Origin: Candidatus Solirubrobacter pratensis
Lineage (GTDB): Bacteria; Actinomycetota; Thermoleophilia; Solirubrobacterales; Solirubrobacteraceae
Direction: 5' to 3'
DNA length: 64,000 nucleotides
Assembly: GCF_000425945.1 (NCBI RefSeq)
Contig: NZ_AUEK01000003.1
Span: 496,001-560,000 of the forward strand
In this document: positions 58,371-64,000 of the stretch, piece after piece
How positions within the stretch are numbered: the stretch's first letter is position 1
Layout of the letters: each line of letters starts with the position of its first letter
Translations under genes and position numbers: made by a program
Notes under the pieces: generated by a model
Database searches by the model: none
What the model saw: only the letters and a program-made list of their open reading frames with translations
Told to the model about the DNA's origin: nothing

Positions 58371-59288
58371 ATGCACACGTTCTTCCAACAGGTCGTCAAC
58401 GGCCTCACGACCGGCAGCCTCTACGCGCTCATCGCGCTCGGCTATACGATGGTCTACGGCGTCCTGAAGCTCCTGAACTTCGCCCACGGCGATCTCTACA
58501 TGATCGGGGCGTTCATCGGCTACTTCGTCATCCAGGCGTTCGGCGGGTCCAGCGCGCTGGTGATCCCGGTGCCGCTCTTGCTGCTGGTGATGTTCGTCGC
58601 CGCCGGGGTCGGCGCCGGCGGGTTGGGTGTGGCGATCGAGCGCTTCGCGTATCGACCGCTGCGCCAGGCGCCGCGGATCGCGCCGCTGATCACCGCGCTC
58701 GGCGTCTCGTTCTTTCTCCAGAACGCGGTCCTGCTGCTGTTCGGATCCCAGACGCGGATCTACCACACATCGGATTTCATCTCGTTCGGGACCGGGATCG
58801 ACCTCTGGTCGCTGCACATCGACATCGTGCGGATCATGGTCGTGGTGCTGAGCGTCGTGCTGATGGTGGCGCTGCGCCTGATCGTGACCAGGACGACGCT
58901 CGGCAAGTCGATGCGCGCCGTGGCGACCGACCACGAGGCCGCCGAGATGCTCGGCATCGACGTCAATCGCACGATCGCGATGACGTTCTTCCTCGGCTCA
59001 GCGCTGGCCGGTGTCGCCGGTGTCATGGCCGGGCTCGTGTTCAACCAGGTCTTCAACCTCATGGGCTTCGTGGCCGGCCTGAAGGCGTTCACCGCGGCCG
59101 TCGTCGGCGGGATCGGCAGCATCGCCGGCGCGGTGCTCGGCGGGATGCTCATCGGCCTCACCGAGGCCTTCGCCACCGGCTACATCTCGTCGACCTACAC
59201 GAACCTCATCGTGTTCGGGGTCCTGATCGCGGTCATGCTCGTGCGGCCCCAGGGCCTGCTCGGGCGCGCGCCGCTGCAGAAGGTGTGA
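58371..59288 (+). CDS. livH: Branched-chain-type amino acid ABC transporter permease LivH
   Basis: A 305-residue permease with about eight helices. FFQQVVNGLTTGSLYALIALGYTMVYGVLKLLNFAHGDLYMIGAF is the LivH opening, and AVATDHEAAEMLGIDVNRTI is the EAA-like loop contacting the ATPases. VRPQGLLGR ends it. The ATG at 58371 gives the usual length; an ATG at 58311, overlapping the livK stop, is in frame but would translate the hairpin arms. The gene stops five bases before livM. Confidence 0.9.
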   Translation: MHTFFQQVVNGLTTGSLYALIALGYTMVYGVLKLLNFAHGDLYMIGAFIGYFVIQAFGGSSALVIPVPLLLLVMFVAAGVGAGGLGVAIERFAYRPLRQAPRIAPLITALGVSFFLQNAVLLLFGSQTRIYHTSDFISFGTGIDLWSLHIDIVRIMVVVLSVVLMVALRLIVTRTTLGKSMRAVATDHEAAEMLGIDVNRTIAMTFFLGSALAGVAGVMAGLVFNQVFNLMGFVAGLKAFTAAVVGGIGSIAGAVLGGMLIGLTEAFATGYISSTYTNLIVFGVLIAVMLVRPQGLLGRAPLQKV

Positions 59289-59292
59289 TCCG

Positions 59293-60705
59293 GTGTCACC
59301 TGTAGGAGTCGACGAATGGGTGGCGCGCTCGGGGGAGCGGCGCGAGGCCGCGAAGGGCTGGCGGGGCGCGGCCGAGCGTGCCGGCGGGCGCGTGGGCTGG
59401 TGGCCTCGCCTGGCGATCGTCGGCGCGGTCGGCGCGCTGATCCCGCTGCTGGGCCTCAATGACTTCCAGCTGCAGGTCGGCGTCAACGCGCTGCTGCTGG
59501 CGATGCTCGCGCTCGGGCTCAACATCGCGGTCGGCTGGGCCGGCCTGCTCGACCTCGGCTACATCGCGTTCTACGGCTTCGGCGCGTACGCGTTCGCGTT
59601 GCTGTCCTCCAACCAGCTCGGGGAAAACGGCATCCACCTGCCGGCCGAGGTGTCGATCCCGATCGTCATGCTCGCGGCGGCGGCGCTGGGGCTGCTGCTC
59701 GGCCTGCCGTCCCGGCGGCTCATCGGCGACTATCTCGCGATCGTGACGCTGTTCTTCGGGGAGGTGTTCGTCGAGGTCGTCAACAACGTCGACTCAGAGC
59801 GCCTCGGCGGCCCCAACGGGATCCCCGCCGTCGACCCGATCAATCTGTTCGGCACGCAGATCCTCACGGTCAAGGGCTACTTCTACTTCGCGCTCGTGCT
59901 GATCGTGATCACGATTGCGGCGCTGCACCTGCTCGACAACTCGCGCACCGGCCGAGCGTGGAGGACCGTTCGCGAGGACCCGCTCGCGGCGAGCCTGATG
60001 ACCGTTCCGGTCACTCGCGTCAAGCTGATGGCGTTCAGCTTCGGCGCGGTCGTCGCCGCGCTGGCGGGAACGATCTTCGCGGCACAGCAGGGCGGGGTCT
60101 TCCCCACCGACTTCGACACGCCCTTCCTCATCCTCATCTACGCCGCACTGATCCTCGGCGGCAGCGGGAGCATCGCCGGCGCCGTGCTCGGCGGATTGGT
60201 GCTGAGCGTCACGCTCGAGCTGCTGCGCAACCCGAACCAGGCGGCCTACGTGTTCTACGGGCTGATCCTCGCCACGCTGATCGCGCGCATGCGCCCGTGG
60301 CGCAAGCTCGTCGCAGTGCTCGCCGCGATCGTCGCCTTCGGGTTCGCCGCCCACGCGATCGTCGAAGCGATCTCGCCCACCGCGGTGGCCGGCTCGCCCC
60401 AGAGCGGCGGCTGGCTCGGCTCCGCGCTCGAGCATTGGGTGATCGTCCCGGAGAACGCGAAGACGTCGGGCAACATCGGCTTCGTCGTGCTCGTCTGCGC
60501 GCTCATCGCTCTGGTCCAGATCAAGGGCCGGTGGCGGACGATCCTGCTCGTCCCCACGGTCTATCTGGCTGCGTGCGTGTGGGAGGCGCGGCTGGCCGTC
60601 GAGCCGAGCGTCACGCGCCAGATCCTCGTCGGCGCGATCCTCATCGTGATGATGAACGCGCGCCCGCAGGGGCTGCTCGGCACGCGGCGCGTGGAGGTCG
60701 TCTGA
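59293..60705 (+). CDS. livM: Branched-chain-type amino acid ABC transporter permease LivM
   Basis: A 470-residue permease. The core (about 40-330) has NIAVGWAGLLDLGYIAFYGFGAYAFALLSS, GGPNGIPAV and the EAA-like loop VREDPLAASLMTVPVTRVKLMAFS. It is longer than the usual 320-420 because about 110 extra residues lie in the second half, with two or three more helices and a charged stretch near SGGWLGSALEHWVIVPENAKTSG. It still ends in the typical ARPQGLLG. The start is GTG 59293; its stop overlaps the livG ATG. Confidence 0.88.
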   Translation: MSPVGVDEWVARSGERREAAKGWRGAAERAGGRVGWWPRLAIVGAVGALIPLLGLNDFQLQVGVNALLLAMLALGLNIAVGWAGLLDLGYIAFYGFGAYAFALLSSNQLGENGIHLPAEVSIPIVMLAAAALGLLLGLPSRRLIGDYLAIVTLFFGEVFVEVVNNVDSERLGGPNGIPAVDPINLFGTQILTVKGYFYFALVLIVITIAALHLLDNSRTGRAWRTVREDPLAASLMTVPVTRVKLMAFSFGAVVAALAGTIFAAQQGGVFPTDFDTPFLILIYAALILGGSGSIAGAVLGGLVLSVTLELLRNPNQAAYVFYGLILATLIARMRPWRKLVAVLAAIVAFGFAAHAIVEAISPTAVAGSPQSGGWLGSALEHWVIVPENAKTSGNIGFVVLVCALIALVQIKGRWRTILLVPTVYLAACVWEARLAVEPSVTRQILVGAILIVMMNARPQGLLGTRRVEVV

Positions 60706-61499
60706 TGGCACGCCTGCTCGAGCTGCAGCGCGCGAGCCTCGCTTTCGGCGGCCTGCACGCCGTTCGCGACCTCGACCTCGACGTCCGCGAGGGCGAGATC
60801 GTCAGCCTCATCGGGCCCAACGGCGCGGGCAAGACGACGATCTTCAACCTCATCACCGGCGTCTACACGCCCACGGGAGGCGACATCCGCTTCGCCGACC
60901 AGAGCATCGCCGGGCTGCTGCCGCACAAGATCACGCGCTTGGGCGTCGCGCGCACGTTCCAATCCCTGCGGCTGTTTCTCAACATGACGGTCAAGGAGAA
61001 CGTCAAGGCCGCGACGTACGGTGCGACGAAGGCGATGCCGTGGGAGTCGATCCTGCGCACGCCGCGCGCCCGGCGCGAGGAGCGCGAGGTCGACGCGCTC
61101 GCCGAGGACGTGCTGTCGTTTTTCGGCGAGCGCCTGATGGGCTACCGCTGGGACCAGCCCGCCTACGTGCTCTCCTACGCGAACCGGCGACGGCTGGAGA
61201 TCGCCCGCGCGCTCGCCGCCCGGCCGCGGCTGCTGCTCCTCGACGAGCCGGCGGCGGGGATGAACCCCTCCGAGACGCATGAGATCACCGAGCTCATCGG
61301 GCGCCTGCGCGACGAGCGCGGCGTGACGATTCTCGTCATCGAGCACGACATGCACGTCGTCGAGGGGATCTCCGATCGCGTCATCGCGCTCGACCACGGC
61401 GAGAAGGTCACCGAGGGCACGTTCGACCACTGCGCCACGCATCCGGCCGTCGTCGAGTCCTATCTGGGTCGCGACCCCGATGCGCTGGCGGCGGAGTGA
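60705..61499 (+). CDS. livG: Branched-chain-type amino acid ABC transporter ATPase LivG
   Basis: A 264-residue ABC ATPase. Walker A is GPNGAGKTT, and GVARTFQSLRLFLNMTVKENV is the LivG Q-loop region. The signature appears altered: where L-S-x-G-x-x-R is usual, it reads LSYANRRRLEIARAL, as is common in LivG proteins (L-x-Y-G). Walker B is LLLLDEPAAGMNP and the H-loop VIEHDMHVV. It forms a heterodimer with LivF on LivHM. ATG 60705 shares its A with the livM stop. Confidence 0.92.
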   Translation: MARLLELQRASLAFGGLHAVRDLDLDVREGEIVSLIGPNGAGKTTIFNLITGVYTPTGGDIRFADQSIAGLLPHKITRLGVARTFQSLRLFLNMTVKENVKAATYGATKAMPWESILRTPRARREEREVDALAEDVLSFFGERLMGYRWDQPAYVLSYANRRRLEIARALAARPRLLLLDEPAAGMNPSETHEITELIGRLRDERGVTILVIEHDMHVVEGISDRVIALDHGEKVTEGTFDHCATHPAVVESYLGRDPDALAAE

Positions 61500-61503
61500 C
61501 CCG

Positions 61504-62217
61504 ATGACCGGTCCGCTGCTCGCTCTCGACCAGATCACGACCTACTACGGGCAGATGCGCATCCTGGAGGGGATCTCGCTCGAGGTCCACCCGGGCGAGC
61601 TCGTGTGCCTGCTCGGCGGCAACGCTTCGGGGAAGTCGACGACGCTCAAGACCGTGCTCGGGATCGTGCGGCCGCGCGCGGGCGCGGTGGTCGTCGACGG
61701 CGAAGACGTCACCGCGCGCAGCGTGCCCGAGCGGATCGCGCGCGGGCTGGCGATCGTCCCCGAGAACCGGCGGCTGTTCGGCGACATGACGGTCCGCGAG
61801 AACCTCGAGCTCGGCGCGACGCTGCGCCGCGGCGAGGACCTCACCGAGGACTTCGAGCGGGTCCACACCCTGTTCCCTCGCGTCTACGAGCGCCGGGACC
61901 AGCTCGCCGGGACGCTGTCGGGCGGCGAGCAGCAGATGGTCGCGATCGGCCGGGCGCTGATGTCGCGGCCGCGCCTGATGCTCATGGACGAGCCGTCGAT
62001 GGGCCTCTCGCCCGCGCTCGTCCAGCAGAACTTCAGGATCATCAAGCAGGTCCACGAGGCCGGCGTGGCGATCCTCATGGTCGAGCAGAACGCGGCGATG
62101 GCGTTGTCGATCGCCGACCGCGGGTACGTGCTGGCGACGGGCGAGATCGTCTTGTCGGGCAGCGCGGAGTCGCTGTTGCGCAGCGACGATCTCAAGCGGG
62201 CGTACCTCGGGCGCTGA
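61504..62217 (+). CDS. livF: Branched-chain-type amino acid ABC transporter ATPase LivF
   Basis: A 237-residue ABC ATPase. Walker A is GGNASGKSTT (LivF proteins usually have G-x-N-G-A-G-K-T, so Ala-Ser replaces Gly-Ala), the Q-loop is IVPENRRLFGDMTVRENLELG, the signature LSGGEQQM, Walker B LMLMDEPSMGL and the H-loop VEQNAAMAL. It completes the livKHMGF importer. It starts five bases after livG. A weak 5-bp hairpin (62230-62245) follows its stop. Confidence 0.92.
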   Translation: MTGPLLALDQITTYYGQMRILEGISLEVHPGELVCLLGGNASGKSTTLKTVLGIVRPRAGAVVVDGEDVTARSVPERIARGLAIVPENRRLFGDMTVRENLELGATLRRGEDLTEDFERVHTLFPRVYERRDQLAGTLSGGEQQMVAIGRALMSRPRLMLMDEPSMGLSPALVQQNFRIIKQVHEAGVAILMVEQNAAMALSIADRGYVLATGEIVLSGSAESLLRSDDLKRAYLGR

Positions 62218-62579
62218 CGAACGTCCCGTCCTCCGCTGGTGGAGGTGGGCAGGAGGGCAGCCTGCCGATCGGAGGCCGCCGCGCACCCCTCGCCACGCCC
62301 GCCCAGATCGGTCACACCGCCTCGGTGACGAGAACGATCGCGGGTGGCGATGCGGCGATCGCGAGACCTGATCCGCACGGTGGTGATTGCGCCGAACGTT
62401 CCGCGCGCCGGGGCTGAATACGCGACACGGCTCAAGAAGCGCGAGCACGCCTCCAGGCGCTCGTCGTCGGCCTCCTGGCCACGCGCAGGGGTGGAGCTCG
62501 GCGCCGAAGTCGCCGGGCTGTGGACCGGATCTGTCGTAGGAGTCCTTGGCCATGCTCTCCCTGATCGGGAGTGCCGCCG
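62218..62579. other. Intergenic region between the liv genes and vapBC
   Basis: About 360 bp without a recognised gene. It contains two short hairpins (CCTCC/GGAGG at 62230-62245; CTCCC/GGGAG at 62557-62571) and no repeat or RNA fold I can name. Frames on both strands look random. Confidence 0.4.
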
Positions 62580-62602
62580 GTGTACCACAAGGGCGGTACA
62601 CT
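62580..62602. promoter_or_regulatory. vapBC operator and leaderless promoter
   Basis: GTGTACC (62580-62586) and GGTACAC (62595-62601) form a perfect 7-base inverted repeat with an 8-base centre, the usual layout for a VapB-VapC operator. The -10 box TACACT (62597-62602) lies within the right half-site, and its end is 7 bases before the vapB ATG, so the transcript would begin at the start codon. Confidence 0.65.
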
Positions 62603-62608
62603 TGGGTC

Positions 62609-62869
62609 ATGGCGTCCACGCATCCACGCGTTCAGGTGACCGTCGACGCCGAGCTGGCGGCGGCGATGGACGCCGTTGATCCGCACCCGCAGAGCCGGTC
62701 GCGCCTGATCCGGGATCTCGCGATCCGTGGTGCGGAAGCGGAGCGGGATGAGCGGGAGCGGCGCGACCGGGCGATCGAGCACCTGCTGAGTATCTCCAGC
62801 GGCGAGACCGACTACGACTTCGACGCCGCGCGCACGATCCACGCCGAGCGCGAAGCCGGTCGTGGCTGA
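62609..62869 (+). CDS. vapB: VapB-type ribbon-helix-helix antitoxin
   Basis: An 86-residue protein. Residues 6-42 (RVQVTVDAELAAAMDAVDP then SRSRLIRDLAIRGAEA) form a ribbon-helix-helix DNA-binding unit; the acidic, partly disordered C-terminus (SSGETDYDFDAARTIHAERE) should wrap the toxin and block its active site. The ATG at 62609 follows the operator; an ATG at 62546 would lie upstream of the promoter. It overlaps vapC by eight bases. It also represses its own promoter, by analogy with the family. Confidence 0.82.
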   Translation: MASTHPRVQVTVDAELAAAMDAVDPHPQSRSRLIRDLAIRGAEAERDERERRDRAIEHLLSISSGETDYDFDAARTIHAEREAGRG

Positions 62870-63269
62870 GCCGTTCGCGGCGATCCCGCTGGTCGTCGAC
62901 ACATCCGCCTGGGTCCGCCAGCGCGAGCCTGCGGTCCGCGAGCGCTGGGAGGCGACCGTGCGCGCGGGTCTGATCGCGTCCTGTCCAGTCGTCGCGCTCG
63001 AGCTGCTCGCTGCCGCGCGCGACGAGGAGGAGCATCGCGCGCTGTCGATTGCGCTGGATGCGCTGCCGCAAGCGCCGGTGACCACGAGCGTGTGCCGTTC
63101 CGCGCTTGCCGCCTCCCGCGATCTCAGAGGCAGCCGCCGACTTCCCGCGATCGACTATCTGATCGCGGCGGCGGCGGCCGAACGCGGGTTTGGGGTGCTG
63201 CACGAGGATCGCCACTTCGACACCCTCGCCGGCGTCCTGGGCTTCCCCACCGTGCGGCTCAGCGCCTGA
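62862..63269 (+). CDS. vapC: VapC-type PIN-domain ribonuclease toxin
   Basis: A 135-residue PIN-domain protein with all four acidic residues for Mg2+: D13 (LVVDTSAW), E47 (VVALELL), D98 (PAIDYLIAAAA) and D116 (HEDRHFD). It should cut a specific RNA, usually tRNA or rRNA, when freed from VapB. The start is GTG 62862 within vapB. Unlike the remnant near the start of the window, this copy looks intact. Confidence 0.87.
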   Translation: MAEPFAAIPLVVDTSAWVRQREPAVRERWEATVRAGLIASCPVVALELLAAARDEEEHRALSIALDALPQAPVTTSVCRSALAASRDLRGSRRLPAIDYLIAAAAAERGFGVLHEDRHFDTLAGVLGFPTVRLSA

Positions 63270-63423
63270 GACACCGTCGAAACACCCCCCGAAGCCGCCG
63301 CCGAGCGGACCGCACACGTCATCGGGCGTCCAGAAGACAGCCGATGCCGAAGCTCGATCCCAGGAGGAGTCTCGCCCACCCTGCACCGGCCACGCGCGTT
63401 CGATCGCCATCCTGATCGGGACC

Positions 63424-64000
63424 GTGAACCTCAACCGCACGACGACGCCTCCCTCCGAGCCGAACGCCGCCGCCATACAGGCCCGGGGGCAATCGCGCAC
63501 CGCGCTGGTCTCGATCGCCGCCGCGACGCTCCTGGTCGCGTTGAAGCTGGGCACCGGCATCGTCACCGGGAGCCTGGGCCTCGTCTCTGCCGGGATCGAG
63601 TCCTCGGGCGACGTCGTGGCGGCGATCCTGACGTTCCTCGCCGTCCGCCTCGGCGGCCGCCCCGCCGACGTCGCTCATCCCTACGGGCATCGGCGGGCGG
63701 AGAACCTCGGCGCGCTGGGCGAGGCCGCGATCCTCCTCGGCGGCGGCATCTTCATCGTCACCGAGGCCGTCGGGCAACTCGGTGACGGGGCCCATGCGCT
63801 CGAGGCGCGCTGGTACATCTTCGTCGTGATCGGCGTCGCGCTGCTGGTCGATCTGTCACGCATCGCCGTGTCTGTGAGCACCGCGCGCAGGTACAGGTCG
63901 GCTGCGCTGCGTTCCAACGCCTTCCATTTCGCGGGCGACATGGCGGGCTCGCTGGCGGTGCTGGGCGGGCTCGTCGCCGTGGCGGCCGGCTTCGCGCAGG
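63424..64000 (+). CDS. Cation diffusion facilitator (CDF) transporter, partial at the window end
   Basis: The first 192 codons of a metal/proton antiporter that runs past the window. After about 25 polar residues come transmembrane helices with LVALKLGTGIVTGSLGLVSAGIESSGDVVAAILTF as the CDF opening; HPYGHRRAEN follows helix 2, and HFAGDMAGSLAV in helix 5 gives the His-x3-Asp metal site. In helix 2 the matching pair is E-x3-D (IESSGD), so one ligand differs from the common H/D-x3-D of zinc transporters, which may shift the metal preference. GTG 63424 is chosen as the first plausible start. Confidence 0.85.
   Translation, partial: MNLNRTTTPPSEPNAAAIQARGQSRTALVSIAAATLLVALKLGTGIVTGSLGLVSAGIESSGDVVAAILTFLAVRLGGRPADVAHPYGHRRAENLGALGEAAILLGGGIFIVTEAVGQLGDGAHALEARWYIFVVIGVALLVDLSRIAVSVSTARRYRSAALRSNAFHFAGDMAGSLAVLGGLVAVAAGFAQ

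Overview
The window is about 70% or more G+C by eye, uses ATG, GTG and TTG starts freely, and packs genes into tightly overlapping operons. Several genes lack a Shine-Dalgarno site and have a -10-like box 5-12 bases before the start codon, which suggests leaderless transcripts. Together with the PPi-type phosphofructokinase, zinc-ribbon proteins, DUF7144-like membrane proteins and secreted M14 peptidases, this points to a soil actinobacterium, possibly a Solirubrobacterales relative such as Solirubrobacter, Conexibacter or Baekduia. The lineage is an inference; there is no rRNA gene. One tRNA gene (tRNA-Asp) is present. No insertion sequence, prophage or CRISPR array was found.

Layout. 1-670: decayed sequence with a VapC/PIN remnant. 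671-6770: metallophosphoesterase, MFS transporter and the divergent phosphate transport locus pstS / pstCAB, with an 11-bp-phased triple repeat between them. 6804-9040: three zinc-ribbon membrane or soluble proteins, one fused to a phosphoesterase-like domain with an altered active site. 9051-17798: two glutaryl-CoA-dehydrogenase-like flavoproteins, a large secreted GH3 glycosidase, an orphan response regulator, a zinc alcohol dehydrogenase and a PLP decarboxylase. 17927-28044: secreted proteins (a beta-helix protein translationally coupled to an M14 peptidase, an ArsR-like regulator, a second M14 peptidase with a collagen-like tail).

28208-35316 is a complete nine-gene protocatechuate (beta-ketoadipate) operon, pcaIJFHGBDCR, with a 15-bp palindrome just upstream. 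It takes protocatechuate through ring cleavage (HG), cycloisomerisation (B), decarboxylation (C), lactone hydrolysis (D), CoA transfer (IJ) and thiolysis (F). 35347-40768: CynX-like MFS protein, phosphofructokinase, MMPL exporter, a 19-residue membrane peptide missed by length cut-offs, and an RTX-like repeat protein.

41357-51635: a GCS2 ligase / class II amidotransferase pair divergent from a five-gene cluster (conserved hypothetical, DUF4331, DyP peroxidase, enoyl-CoA hydratase, cytosolic sulfite-oxidase-like protein), then a BrkB protein, short DUF7144-like proteins and a CPA1 antiporter. The DyP/DUF4331 cluster is the best candidate for a system of unknown purpose. 51813-62217: an aldo-keto reductase, an ornithine-cyclodeaminase-family enzyme coupled to a threonine-dehydratase-family enzyme, a class V PLP enzyme, OsmC, a bicupin and a complete liv-type ABC importer. 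This looks like an amino-acid or amino-acid-derivative uptake and breakdown module. 62580-63269: an intact leaderless vapBC module with its operator. The window ends inside a cation diffusion facilitator gene.
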